Source of the DNA: Beaufortia kweichowensis
Taxonomy: Eukaryota > Chordata > Actinopteri > Cypriniformes > Gastromyzontidae
Reading direction: 5' to 3'
Assembly (NCBI GenBank): GCA_019155185.1
Contig: CM032816.1
Span: forward strand, 10,270,510-10,334,509
DNA: 64,000 nucleotides
Both the position numbers and the translations under genes were made by a program. The notes under the pieces are model-generated. The model did no database searches and had not been told where the DNA came from. It worked only from the letters and a program-made list of their open reading frames with translations. This document shows positions 47,301 to 61,100 of the stretch, piece by piece. Numbering within the stretch: the first letter of the stretch is position 1; each line of letters starts with the position of its first letter.

Positions 47301-49590
47301 TCCAACAACGTGTTCTTTAATACAAGATTTAGTTTTAAACAACTGTACATTTTGCTTTGCTGTAGATTTATGTAGATTAACTGTATAGTGGAACAATGGT
47401 GGAACTTTATTTTCTAAATGGTCTTGAGGATAAATATAATTTTGTCTGTTCTGAGGGGATCCATAATGAGATGAGTGTGTACCGTTCACCATTCACTCTC
47501 CATTCCTGATGAGAGCCTCTTCAGAACACACAGCACAGAAAGAAGCAGAGTCTGCATAATGTAAGCCTGCCTTTAATTAACACTGAGATCTCTTTGTGCC
47601 GGGAGAGAGAGAGAGCACGAGCGAGAGAGTGACTCATCCTAATGCTTATGTATCGATTCCTACGTGAATTCACTTCATCTGAGCAATCTAGATTCACAGA
47701 TTTCGGTATCTCCTAACTCTTGCTCGTACATGGATGACTATTATTATCAGTAACAAGTCAAGAAATGAAGTATCAAGTTATTTATCTCTACTTGACCAGA
47801 AGTCCATATGGTTACAAAACCTTTGGAGAAGCTTTAGTTTATTTACACATTTTTGGTCATATGTTTAATTTTTCCAAAAACTAAATATATTTTAAATTAA
47901 GTTAAAAGTTAACCACATTCGTATAGATAGATACAGATTATTCTTATTATGCTCGGGTCTTGCCAGATGATGTCAAAGCTAACAGATGAAACGATTGTTC
48001 AAAGGCACATTCATTGGACTGTGATATTGTAACCATCATCTGCACTGTATGGATGTCTTTTCCAGATCACTGGATCATGTGTCTTTGATCTCATACCCCT
48101 CAGCCCCGCCCCTTCCATATGCCTGCCCTGTTGATGGCTGTTTGTTTACCTTCCGCCAGGTGGATTTTCTAAGCGTTTTTTAGTTTACACATTGCCCACA
48201 CACCTAACACATTGACACCCATAAGACATTAGGGGTTCAGGATGTAAGAATATTAAAGAGTTATTAGAATAGCCATTTTAAACCTGAAGTGTCCATCACC
48301 ACCACATCACAAGCTTGTGTAAATTCTGTGATTCGGTCACGGGTATCACTTCTTACAGACCATGTGATGTCTTAAAACCTCTGACTTTAACCCTGTGAAG
48401 GGGACACAAATGATGCGAGATCATCCTCTTAAATGCTTTTATCGTAATTTAACCATGGCCCCTGGGTTTGACACAAAGCTCACATGGCACGGTGAGTTGA
48501 GAGATTGAAAACATCCTGTGGATTGACCTTGTGCTCAGAACTGCTAACTGAAGTCCAAGGGCTGACTGTAAATAAATTTCAATTACAGAAAATGAAGATC
48601 AAGTTGAATCCTCTTAAAACACAGTTATCAACACTTCATGTTAATCATGACCCGTGAGTATGTGCCTGAGACAGCATTAACAGGGGTCACACGGCTCTTG
48701 AACCTATTTTGAACTATTAAATGTACAAAATACAGCAGGTGAAGAGTAATCACTGTTACATGAAAAACCTTTGTTGCTGCCCTAAATTCTTAAGTAAAAT
48801 CAAATTAAATACAAGTCATTTTAATTTACTATTGTAAATCTTAACTGTGGTAATGAATTGCTGTAATTAAATACAAAAACACTTTTTAAGTGTTAAATTG
48901 TTAAGGTAAACTTAAAACAAATGTTGTCCTAACTTCTTGATCACATTCTTTTTTTTTCAGTTGATGTTTTTACTCTCAATCATAAGTTTACAGTGTAAAG
49001 TGAAACGGTTGATTTAGGTTGCACTATGTTTTATTGGCTTTTCAGCACAGCTTTTTAAATTTATTAGTGACTTAATGTAAGCAATATCCAGACTTTAATT
49101 TTTAATCAAATTTAATCTAAATTAACTGTATGATTGAGTTAACCATATTAAATATGGTTAACACTGATAAGGAATTAATTATTTGATCAGTATTTATCAA
49201 TGACTGATTTCAGTGCATTTATTTTTGCATATCGTTTGAACTACATTAAAGAAAATAATCCAAATATAAGAAATTATAATACTTTTTGCGTCCTCATTGT
49301 AATTTTTTAAATATGGTTTCTTAATTGTTTCGCTATTAATTATTTTGCTGCCAAATATTGACTACAGTATCTTACATTAAATAGTCCACTATATTCACAT
49401 GTGCTTATCATAATCGTACATTTATAATATCTGGGTGTTCGTCAGACTTCGGGGAAGAACTTTTGGACTCCTGTGGGCGGTTTTGTTTGAACTCCAAACT
49501 CGTGCAATAAAGCTCCCTTCACGCACTGATCTTTTTGTATGCACAACGTCAAAGGGAATATGAAAAGGTATGTGTCTCGTATGAATATCC
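44312..49590. other. Intergenic region between saal1 and tph1
   Basis: About 5.3 kb. Starts with the saal1 3' UTR; I see no canonical AATAAA close by, only the weak variant AGTAAA near 44416. Contains (GT)n near 47102-47120, a GA-rich run at 47607-47632 and long AT-rich stretches after 48750. No exon with family similarity is visible. The G+C-richer parts at 44640-44880, 45150-45240 and 47500-47700 are the likeliest places for conserved regulatory DNA, which I cannot test here. Confidence 0.5.
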
Positions 49591-49593
49591 CCA

Positions 49594-49693
49594 TGACGTG
49601 AGCCAAGCTTCTCATTTTCCATTTGCTGTCAGGAGAAAGATTAACAGCCGTCAGTCCACCCTTACCTCCCCCTCACTCGCTTCTCATAAATAG
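49594..49693 (+). promoter_or_regulatory. tph1 promoter: CRE-like site and TATA-like box
   Basis: TGACGTGA at 49594-49601 is a one-base variant of the cAMP response element. ATAAATAG at 49686-49693 is a TATA-like box, about 120 bp before the ATG at 49810. A GC-box-like 'gggcgg' lies near 49476. cAMP control of TPH1 is known for the pineal gland. The use of these sites here is inference. Confidence 0.5.
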
Positions 49694-49809
49694 CAAAGCG
49701 CGCTGTGTCGTTGTATTACAACGATTGTAGCACATATACAGTTAAACTAATAAACATAACAGACCTATACGCCGGTGTAGGTAATATTTAAATAGAAGGA
49801 AACCTCAGC

Positions 49810-52800
49810 ATGTACTCAACTAAAAGCGAGGGACCGCGCAGAGGAAGATCTTTTGATTCCATGAATCTTGGTCTGACATTGGAAGAGAAGCAACTTAATA
49901 ATGAAGTAAGCAAGTTTGCTCATCTTTTTGCCACAACTTTAAAATTAACAAAATTGTCGAACTCGTTTGAAAAAGTGTAGAGCATGCAATTAAAGAACGA
50001 AAAAAACAGATGAGCAAAATCTTTATTTGCAAAATATCATAATTGAATCGTATGTGCATTGATTGATGGACCGAAATAATGATAATGAAAATGCATTTTT
50101 ATGCAAAACACATATAGATAGCTGAGAACCATAGGTGTCTAAGAAATGATGCCTGGATAGGAAATTTGATGTGACGGGTGGCTCGGCGCACCTACTTCTA
50201 TCCAAGTGCGCGATGGCTCTCCACTCCAATTTATCCGCGCTTGACACCTTTACTAATCCAATCTGCGTCTTGACAAAAGCCAAAGATGCATTAAATCAAG
50301 TATACTTAACCGTGATGTGCGTAAAAGAGTGATTAATTGAAGCCTAATCCAATGTTAGATTAAAACAAGAGGGGGGCAAATAATAGGCTTGCTTTCTATC
50401 CAAATGGGATTGTTTGAAGACGACAGACACAGTACTGGTGGATCGCAGTACATTCAGTATGTTTTCGGGAATGCTGCGGGCTGGAAGACAGGGACGATTA
50501 TTTTCTCATGTGCTTGAGAAAAGAAACATGGTCAGTAGATGGAAAGCTTTTGATAAATGAAAACCTAACCTTATTTCTTAAAAGTTATTTCAAAATGCAA
50601 ATACTTGTATACATGTTTATTCTTCAGTTCGTATAAACTTAAATTTTACAATTTATGTATTTGCACTATTCCGTAAACTTAATCCAAGCAACCTTGAGAA
50701 AGTCGACCGTCTACCTGCTTATGTTAAGCGGGTCATGAGGACTGGCGCTGTCCGTGGTGCTGAATTGACGCAACTGATCCCGTTCGCAGCTTGTCTTCGT
50801 TTGCCTCTGTTTGTCTCTGTTTTTAGTCTATTTGTATTTTAAATCTTTATCGGTTTTTTTCGATTCTAAATAAAACAACAATTTTATTTTAGCTTAAGCT
50901 TATTTAGTTTTTTTAATAATACTAAGTAATACTGGGATATCACGCGTTTAAAGAAGGCTCTTAACCTTTGAACGAATGCAAAAAGAGTTGCACGTGTGTG
51001 TCCTGAAGGGATTAAGTGTTCGACACTGTGTAATCCACATGATCTGATTGTCACGCCTGGAGTATATTAATTAGGTTTAGGGTTTAAAATGGTCTGCTGT
51101 TTTATTAAATAGAGCTGGTTAGGTTTCATTTGTATCCAGTATGTGTCTTACTGAACAGCCGGAAAGTCGTTAAATTAATTTTAGTTTGACTTGTACAAAA
51201 GATAAATTGCTATAATTGTTTGTGTACGAATTATTATTTTAAATTTGTTGGTCGCAAAGGATGTCAAGAACACATCAATATTTTGTATTTTACAGATGAA
51301 CAAATCCGCTTTTCCAAAGATCGAGGAAAATAAAGACAACAAAACTGAATCTACAGAGAGGGGCCGGGCAGCTGTTGTGTTTTCTCTGAAAAATGAAGTC
51401 GGTGGACTTGTAAAGGCACTTAAACTTTTCCAGGTGTGAAGCTAAATAGTTCTGAACCACTGACATATTTTGTACTATTGGTTTTGTGTATGTTGTGCAA
51501 CTAACAGCAATTTACAAATCAACAGGAGAAACACGTTAACCTCGTGCACATCGAGTCCAGAAAATCGAAAAGGCGCAACTCGGAGTTTGAGATCTTCGTG
51601 GACTGCGACAGCAACCGCGAGCAGCTGCACGACATCATTCAACTGCTGAGGAAACACGTGAACGTGCTTGAGATGGACGCGCCCGACAACCGTCTGCCGG
51701 AGGAAAGCGGTACATAAATTACATTACATATGCTATAGATATCGCTTTGCTGGACAGATGTTGCGTTATTGAAATAAAATGTGTTTTATTTAAATATAAT
51801 TCTGGATATTGTAAACTTTTTGCAGATATGGAGAACGTGCCGTGGTTTCCAAAAAAGATTTCCGATCTGGATAAATGTGCGAACCGCGTGCTCATGTATG
51901 GATCAGACCTCGACGCAGATCATCCGGTAAACGCGGCAACGTTTTATCATAATCTATGTCACAGGCATTGTATGATGTCATCACGTATCGCTCACTGTCC
52001 TATCATCTCTCAAAAGGGTTTCAAGGATAACGTCTATCGTAAAAGGAGAAAGTATTTTGCAGACTTGGCCATGAGCTACAAACAGTTGAGTGGTTTTAAT
52101 TTGAGTGATCTTTATTAAATTAAATAAATCCTAAATATATATCTATTAGTTTACACTAAACTTTGTGGCAGCATTTAAATGAACTTAATAGGAATTTTAG
52201 TTAGATCAGGTAGAAATACATTGCAATTGCATGTTAACCAAGTTTTGCCTCCATCTTCACAGTGGAGATCCAATTTCCCGCATTGAGTTCACTGAAGAGG
52301 AGGTTAAAACATGGGGTGTGGTGTTTAGAGAGCTGAATAAACTGTACCCAACGCATGCTTGCCGTGAATATCTGAAAAACCTGCCTTTGCTCACCAAACA
52401 CTGTGATTTTCGTGAAGACAACATCCCACAGCTCGAGGATGTCTCACGGTTTCTCAAAGGTGAGAAAGCTTTTGTGGTTGTCTGATTATTAAATGTTGTG
52501 TGTTGCTGTGCTTTATGTGTAACATTGCCTGTTTTGATTGTTTCAGAGCGCACTGGTTTCACCATAAGACCTGTAGCTGGATATCTCTCCCCGCGAGACT
52601 TTCTGGCAGGTTTGGCTTTCCGTGTGTTTCACTGCACTCAATATGTCCGACACAGCTCTGATCCTCTCTACACTCCTGAGCCGTGAGTATACTAACAACC
52701 TGATAATATCAAACTGAAGACAAATCTTTAAATGAAAAGGGATTGCAAATAACCAGTAAATTGATGACTCAAAAATTACTACTGAGGCTTCATACTATAT

Positions 52801-53813
52801 ATCAAAATATATGCTTTTATAGAACAGTATATGCAATATTTTAAAAAGATGGCCTTATCTACTACTTTGCTAGCAATATGAAATGTGATGTACACAGAAA
52901 TTACTACTCTAAGCTAATATTCAATGTGGATTTTTTTTGCTTCAGAGACACGTGTCATGAGCTGTTTGGACATGTTCCTCTTTTGGCCGAGCCCAGCTTT
53001 GCTCAGTTCAGTCAAGAGATTGGTCTCGCATCTTTGGGGGCATCTGACGACTCGATCCAGAAACTGGCCACTGTAAGTATGATTTTGAGAGTTTTTATTT
53101 ATTCTTCTAAAATTCTTTGTTGTTTTATTCTTATTTATTATCTCTGCTGTATTGTTTTTCAGTGTTATTTCTTCACCGTGGAGTTTGGCCTTTGTAAACA
53201 AGAAGGAAAGTTAAGGGCTTATGGAGCTGGTCTGTTGTCCTCCATCAGTGAGCTCAAGGTAAGAAACTCTAAATGGAGGTCCACATAAAGACAGAAGCTC
53301 TATGTGTATTTATAGCACACATCTTTTACCTGCAAATGAGTGATGATCATCTTGTTTTGTGTTGTGTCTAGCATGCTCTGTCAGGAAACGCCAGAATCTT
53401 GCCCTTTGACCCCAACATGACATGCAAACAGGAGTGCATCATCACCACCTTTCAGGACGTGTACTTTGTTTCGGACACCTTTGAGGAAGCAAAGGTCAAA
53501 ATGAGGTGTGTGTGCAATCAAAAACAAAATTCCATATTGTACATTTTATCAATAACTGTTTGGTTCTCCAAAACCACTTGTGAATTTAACTATTATTTCT
53601 TTGACCTTTTTGTAATCTATTAAATAATTTATTTTTAGGGAGTTTGCAAAGACCATAAAGCGGCCGTTCTCTGTACGTTACAACCCATATACACAAAGCG
53701 TGGACGTTCTGAAGGACACAGCCAGCATCAACAATGTTGTGGAGGAGTTGAGACATGAGCTAGACATCATTGGAGATGCTCTGAACAGGCTCAACAAACA
53801 GTTAGGAGTCTAA
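49810..53813 (+). CDS. tph1a: Tryptophan 5-hydroxylase 1
   Basis: Rate-limiting enzyme of serotonin (and pineal melatonin) synthesis. It hydroxylates L-tryptophan using Fe(II), tetrahydrobiopterin and O2. Exons: 49810-49905, 51296-51433, 51526-51709, 51826-51926, 52017-52084, 52263-52459, 52547-52682, 52946-53072, 53163-53258, 53372-53505 and 53639-53813. Total 1,452 nt, 483 aa, in frame. An N-terminal ACT regulatory domain (AAVVFSLKNEVGGLVKAL) carries the RRNS kinase site. The catalytic domain holds the iron ligands in CHELFGHVPLL (two His) and VEFGLC (Glu). A C-terminal leucine-heptad helix (VEELRHELDIIGDALNRLNK) makes the tetramer. Neighbours saal1 and sergef fix it as the TPH1 locus. The 'a' suffix rests on the mucin linkage I recall from zebrafish chromosome 25 and is less certain than the enzyme call. 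Confidence 0.95.
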
Positions 53814-54455
53814 AAACAACTACACAACAACATTGCTTTTATAAAGTACATTTTCTGTCAAACCTTTTCTCTTCTGTGTCTGTAATCTCATCTATCAGTC
53901 ACAGATTTGTTGCAGCAATTTTCACTCCCACTCTGAATTAAACTGCTATTATATTTGTGTTATATCTTTAGTTTGGCTTTTATTTGTTTAAGTATGTGTT
54001 TTTAACAGCTGTGCTAACTGCTTTCAAGTGGAGATCTTGTATGTTATGCAAGGCGATGACACTAAAGTTAAATTCAGACTACGCACGTGAAGATTATTTG
54101 TTGTCCATTTGTATGGCACCTTATGTTTATTCAGATATACTGTTTAAAGAAAATTTGTAGAATATTATTGCTTTTATCCTCTATGTGCACAGTATTATAA
54201 AAACAGTTTTGTACCATTGTGAGCTTAATGATATGTAACATTTAGTGTGTATCTTTGTGTTATTTTGCTTGTTTCTTTATTTAAAACGGATACTTAAATT
54301 ATTTGTAAATGGATTTCGCTCTTCTAACGTAGAGAAGGAAGGGGAGGTTAACCGGCATTTATAAAGAAGTGCATGTAAATATTACATTGGACATGGATAA
54401 ACATTTTTTACAAAACAGTTTTAAGAAAGCTTTGCTTCTGTATGAAGATATTCAG

Positions 54456-54461
54456 AATAAA
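54456..54461 (+). terminator. Polyadenylation signal of tph1
   Basis: AATAAA about 640 nt after the stop codon. An earlier ATTAAA lies at about 53937-53942, and two further AATAAA words lie within 100 nt downstream, so alternative 3' ends are possible. Confidence 0.5.
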
Positions 54462-55123
54462 GTGAATTATTGAAGATGAAGAGGAATTTATTGCTTAATA
54501 TAGAATGTACATGCCAATCATAATAAAATCAATTTATTATTTTTATAATATAAATAAACCGTCTACAGTTTCTTTCTCTCCTTTTAATGTGTGTGTGTGT
54601 GTACCTACTTTACTATATTTTTGGGGACAAATATGTATCCAAACCTGACAAATTCAGGCAAAACCTGCCTTTGAGGGCATCCTCATTTGTAAATGTCCCC
54701 ACAAATTAAACTGATTATTAAACAAAAACAAACTAATTATGGAAGTCTATGGAAAATTCCTACAATGTGTAGAAACATAGTTGTGGTTGTGTTTGTGGTG
54801 CCCATGGAGGAAAGACATCACAATTTATTTTCCCATCTATTTCCAATAAAAATTTAAATGAGTGGCACAAGTACCAAAACCTGAATAATGTAGTACATGT
54901 TTATTCCTCCAGATGGCGTCTGTCGGCCCAAGCAACCGAACCCTCCATTGAGCCGCATTAAAATCCCAGAACGTTTTGTCTTATTGGAAACCTAAATATG
55001 TTGTAACAATGTCGTCGATGTGACTGGATAATACCTCAATAATGATACTGAGAAACTTACACAATACACGGTATACACAGTGAAAAAATTAAATATGAGA
55101 TATATTTTTCCCAATTACAGAAA
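54462..55123. other. Short spacer between tph1 and sergef
   Basis: A compact spacer of about 660 bp with a short (GT)n run at 54589-54602, then a 'ggggacaaatatg ... aaatgtccccac' imperfect inverted repeat (about 54634-54705). It ends in the sergef promoter. No coding sequence seen. Confidence 0.5.
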
Positions 55124-55149
55124 ACTTCCGCCAACCAAACCCCGCCCAC
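55124..55149 (+). promoter_or_regulatory. sergef promoter: ETS and GC-box words
   Basis: ACTTCCG (inverse ETS site) at 55124-55130 and CCCGCCCAC (GC box) at 55141-55149, 45-70 bp before the ATG at 55194. No TATA box. Such a promoter suits a broadly expressed gene. Confidence 0.45.
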
Positions 55150-55193
55150 TGTAGATTCTGTTATTCTGTGTCATCAAACTGCGCCATTCATAA

Positions 55194-58100
55194 ATGATGG
55201 AAGACACTCATCTGTCAAGATGTGCACTGTACACGTGGGTACGTTTTATTTACTTTTTATTTACGTTATACAAAACTCACGTTGACGTGTTATTACAAAA
55301 TGGGCGTACTTGCCTCCTGTCCACTTATAATATTTACATTTGACATAATGTAACAAAATACGTAACAACTGAAATATTAATACAAAACAGTCATTATTTA
55401 GTTGACAGTAAAGTGTTATCTTTTATTATAGGGAGCCAACAGTTACGGGCAGCTCGGCCAGGGACACGCGGAGGATGAAGCCGAGCCGCGGCGAGCAGAC
55501 GGCGGACTGCAGACACAGCAGATCCGCGGTATAACCGGAGGAGGGGGACATACTGCACTGATTACAGGTTAGATGATCTGTGTCTTTATTTAAACTATTA
55601 TTAACTGGAATGACACGCTGTTAGCTGTAGTGAAATCATCTTCAAACTGTCTTAAAGCATTTGCTGATATTTTGTTTGTATTTGCGCCCTCTAGTGGACA
55701 AGTGGTGGAATAACAACAACATTCTCTCTCTCTTTATATATATATATATATATAATCTGTGTCTCTCACTGTCAATTTTTCTGTCTGTATGTCCGTCTCT
55801 TTCTCCCCCCAGAATCAGGTGAGCTGCTGATGTGTGGACAGAATCACAAGGGTCAGTTAGGGCTCAGACATACTTCAGAGGTCATGACCTTTCAACCCTG
55901 CCCTTTGCCAGGGTGCATGAGAGTTCAGGCAGTGTCCTGTGGCTGGGATTTCTCTCTTATCCTCACAGGTGATTATTTAGGCCTTTAAATCCAGCAAAAT
56001 TTTGTTGCAGACTAGATGGTGCATGATTCAATTTTCCAGTATATTTCTGTGTGCTCTTATGTTTAAAGTGTATTTCTGCATTAAACTTTTACTATGCATC
56101 TGAGTTAAATTAAATATACAATGAGAATAAAATAGAACTTGATTTGGGAATTAATAGATATGAATAACACAGAATAAGACAAGGAAGTTGTATTAAGAAA
56201 GTGAATGTGAAATAATTTGGATGTCTTGTTTACCTTAAAGTGCATTTAAATGAATAAGTAAATCAAATTTAAATGCAATACAATACATACAACAAACTCA
56301 TTGCAGCTAATATTTTAGATTTTCTAATATTTTTCCAGACTTCAGTTATACTGGTGGGTTTTAATTGATTTTGTCTAGAGTCTGGTTAGATAAATTGTTC
56401 ATCTGTCTGCGGAAACTTCCTCTGATTTGATTCAAACTTAATCTGTGTCTGTCAGATGACGGGCAGGTGTTGGCATGCGGCTCAAATGCATTTGGACAGC
56501 TGGGCATCTCATCGCATATAACACACACAGCAGAACCTTTACATGTGAAGGTGAGCACAGACACGATAATAAGACTGTATGTTTTTATTTCTATTTATAA
56601 AAGTTAAAATAAAAGCTTTTCTTTCGTGCAGGCCCTGACAGAGTCTGTAACCAATGTGGCGGCAGGTCTCAGACATGCATTAGCCAGAACAGGTATAATG
56701 ACTTGTGATGCGTTGTCAGTGATAATTTTGTCTTAACTTAACATGCTTAAAAATCATTTACGTTTGTTTAATGTCATTTTGTCTATATGTATTGTGTATG
56801 TGTGTGTCTGTCTAAAGCATCAGGGTGTGTGTATCAGTGGGGAACTGGCCTGTCTAGTCACGCCAAGAGATCATTGAGTCCTCAACCTGTTCCTGCACAT
56901 CTAACCTCAAAGGAGCCCTGCCTTGTCCCGGGTAAAACACACACGCATGTTCTTGAAGCTAACACACTGGCATATCAAATAAAAAAAACCCAAATACATA
57001 TGTGTATTACTTTCGCATCACCGATATGTCTATTAATTGATGTATTTAAATATTATACAGTTGTTTTGCAACCTTATTCTGTAGGTCTGGATCATGTGAC
57101 CTCACAAAAAGTAGTCGCAGGCTCCGCCCACTGCATCTGTTTGACAGGTGAATTTTCAGCCAAAAAGAGTTTGATTGTGTTTTCTCAAAGAGAATTTACA
57201 GTTCAGTGTCTCAACAGTCACAGGTGATGTATTTCTATGGGGCAGCAATAAACACGGTCAGCTGGTGAGCGACAGCATCTTCCTGCCACTTCCTGTGGCT
57301 CTAGATCGATCCCTTCTGCAGAGAGAGAGAGTGACCGACATTCACAGTGGCTGGACACACGTCATCGCCCAAACAGGTGCGTAACGTTTCACAAGCACAC
57401 ACACAAAATCTTTATTCATGTTTCCTAACTCGTGATGCAGTTAGCAATATATCACTGTCATCTGTTTACAGAGAGCGGGCAGGTCTTCGCATGGGGCCGA
57501 GCCAATTATGGGCAACTGGGACAGTCCGCAGTGACCAATCAGGGGGTGGAATCAAAACCTGAAAGTAGCTGTGGTCCTACAAACAGCCCTGCCGAAGTAA
57601 AGGGGTTATTTGGAGCAACACAGGTATGATATCTGTGATGGAATAAAAACCGTAGCGTGTGACTTTTAGGGGTCAACAAAATAATGCTTTTCTGTAATAG
57701 CCTATAGGATGCAGTGTGCACAGTGGACCAGCAGGGGGCGAAAGCGCTCTGGACATGTCCACTGTTCATCCTCACATCCTGCCCAGAGACACAGTTTTCA
57801 TTTCAGTTGAAGGTCATCACTTACCTTTGAGAAAGCAGCATCTGTGTGTGTGCACGCGTGTTGGTTTGAATGACTTATCGACACGGCACATTATACGCAG
57901 TCTTGGTTTTTATGCCCGTGATGCGTCACTGAACCTTGAAATGAAAGAACCCTCTTTATAAACATGAATACATTGTGTGCAGCAGTGAGAGGACGGTGTG
58001 TAGGCACAGGCAAATGAGAAACGTGCGAAGGAGATTTGGCATTCATTTTGTACATTTTTTGGGAACACTTTATAAAAGGTTGTATTTGTTAACATTAGTT

Positions 58101-61100
58101 AGCAATAGTACAGCATTTATGAATCATAGTTTATGTAAATTTCAGCATTTACTAATGCAAAACTGTTAACATTTATGCACAATAAATTAACATTTGGCAT
58201 TAACTAACATTAACAAAGGTTAATAAATGCTGAAACTATATTGTGTGTTGTTGTGCATTTACTAATGTTAACAAATGCAACATTATTTTTTCTTTTAAAG
58301 CTGTAGTGTGTCATTTCTTAGCAGCAATCATGACCAAATCCAATTGTAAGTTTTTATAAAGATTTTATGAACACTTCCCCCATCTGTTATTGGTCAGACT
58401 GACAGATAACGCTCCGCCCCCAAACCCACACCATTGGTTGACTATTCAAGATGCAGAAAGAAATAAAACCACAGCGTTTACACTTCACAAAAATCAACCT
58501 TTAAATGGCTTACTAATAATTTTATCTGCATATTAAGCTGGAAAATCAAAAATAAGTATTTTAACATAAAAAAATTAGATGCTTCAGCTTTAAGAAGGAA
58601 CCGTTCCAACCCATGTCAAAGCTGTTAAATATACTTGTGTGTGTCCGATCTCCTTGGCTGACTTTGTTTTGGGTTCCCCTGTTTTTTCTTCATCTGGTCG
58701 ATGCACCTCATGTCATATTTAATCCTCAAAAGCTGCTGATGCTACAATGTTCCGCCACCGGCGACCCGTCTGCACCGCTTGTTGATGCGAGAGGAAACGA
58801 GGGCAGTAAAAGGGAACTGTATTCTCTGCAGTGCACACTAACCACTTTGAGCGGACAGGTCCAGGGACATTTTCAGCTTTTTAGAAAAGTTTCAGAGTTG
58901 ATTTCTGCTTGACAGAAGGACTTTGCCTGAGGCTTGAGGGTGTAGAACTGAAGTTCAGTGAAGCATTTGAAAAGGGTTTGAAAGAAACATTTCATCCTTA
59001 AATGCATAATGTCTGAGCGACTCTTTTAGTACAATGAAAGTGGATGGTTATCATGAAAACATTCATATAGTTTGTGTTTGTTGCATGTATTGTGTATGTA
59101 TAGGATACATTATACACTCTAAAAACAGATGTGTTAAAAATAACACAAGATGTGTCTAGTTAGGGACAACACACAGATGTGTTGTCCCTAACTAGACACA
59201 TCTTTGTGTTAATTTAAAAACAACACATTTTGTGTTACTTTTAACTCAACTTGTGTTACTTTCAACTCAACATGTGTTGTCCCTTTTATGTATTTAACAC
59301 AAAATGACACATTATGTGTTAAACAGCATAACACAAAAAAATAACACATCCTTTTTTAGAGTGTACAAATAAAACTTTGTAAATTATACAGTGACAAAAA
59401 CCTCCACCCTTACCCTTTAATTTATAAAAAAAATTATTAACCAGCTTGTATTTCTCTTAATTTTTTAGTTTATATCAATATATTACAAAATTTGTAAGGA
59501 TTTTGTAAAATGTAACCTTCGTGGTGAAATACATAAATGTTGGCATAATTATATTTCTGTTTATAAAATCATTTGAAACATATTAGCATACGCCTTGTTT
59601 TTATTATCTGTAGTAAATTATGCCAACATTTGTTCCTCATCTTTTTTGTAAAGTGTATTTTGTATTTGAGTTATAGTGACCGTTCCTCTTTGTGTATAAC
59701 AGTCATCTGTTTATTTATTTATCGGCTGTAATAACCATAAATTGTACTAGTCTATTTTAAAACCATTGATTACAATCTGTATTGTTCAGTTAAAGCACAG
59801 TTCCCGCCCCCAAAGCCCATCCTGACCAATCACAGAGCAAATGACTTTTCTAGTGGCTCGAGGCCGATGGATTTCCTATCAGTAGATAATGTGGTGAAAG
59901 AAGATACTGTGTGCTAAAAACGAGCGTGTCCCTGGATGCAGAACTGCCTCCAGTAATGGGCTGTATAATTCTATAACAGCAGTTCATTCACACATTGTTA
60001 AAGGTGCAGTCGACAGCCGCTTTCACACTTACACACGGAGTACAGGAGCCGTGCTGTCTGGGTTTAAACTCCTCCTGTGATGTGCTGCACCTGTGCTTTC
60101 ATCACAACTGATGAACAGATGAGAATAACTGTGTCTCAGTAGTTAATTTAAACACAGCATTCGTTGATTCGTCACTATAAAACTATACTAGAATATACTA
60201 ACAGTCTAACCCAGTTTCAATTCAAGTCCTACATGTGATCGTAGCTTTGTAAACGACACTTAACATTGGCTTGTTGACAAAGTCACTTTGGATAAGAGCA
60301 TCTGCTGAATGAATAATTGTAAATGTAAGTGACTTTAGTACTATAGTACTACACTATTCTGTACTTTATTACATTTACATTTAGGCATTTAGCTGAAGCT
60401 TTTATCCAAAGCGACTTTAAAATATTAGGAGACAAATCTTTACTATACTATTACTTTACTATACTAAATTTATACTACACTAAATTATACTGTAGTATTC
60501 TTCAGACTGTTGCCACAATTAATAATTGCCAGTTGTGCCAATTGAAAAATGTAGATGGATTGTGTTACTAGAAAATTGTAAGTTGAATAGGTTTCAGATT
60601 TTTTACAGGCTATGCTTTAACCATGCTTAGCATTTAGCAGATGATTTTATTGAAAAGCACACTACAAAAAGGAGGAAAACAATGAAGTGATTCATCTTAA
60701 GAAAGCATGCTAAACAAATGCTATACAAAGTTTTAACCATTGCTAGAGACCTTGCATGATGGATGAAAGAGAAAATATTACAGAAAAAATTACTTACATA
60801 AACTGAATTTCACAGAATACCTGCTTGTGTGTTCTATGGAAGAAAGAAAATAATACAGGTTTGGAAACAAGGGGATAATTGACCTTTTAACAAAATTTCA
60901 TCTCATTAGGAAATCTTCAAATTTTTACTAAAAGTAATAAAAAATACAGTAATATTTAGAAGATGCTGTGTTTGTGCTTGTAGCTCAGTTGGTAAAAGAA
61001 CTGCATTAGCACAAAGTTTATGGATTTGTTTCCAAGTGAACACAATGTATGTGGTAAATATAAAATGTGTAAACGTAATGCAAACGTAATTTTCACATCT

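Noticed and set aside
58613..58912. A 99-codon open frame in the sergef intron, starting MSKLLNILVCVRSPWL
   Set aside because: No recognisable domain, no splice partner, next to MITEs; length is within chance expectation.
60975..61040. tRNA-like 'tagctcagttggtaaaag' sequences (also at 2887, 31066 and 63133)
   Set aside because: The acceptor and anticodon stems do not pair, the B box is decayed, and each is followed by the same SINE tail. They are SINE heads, not tRNA genes.
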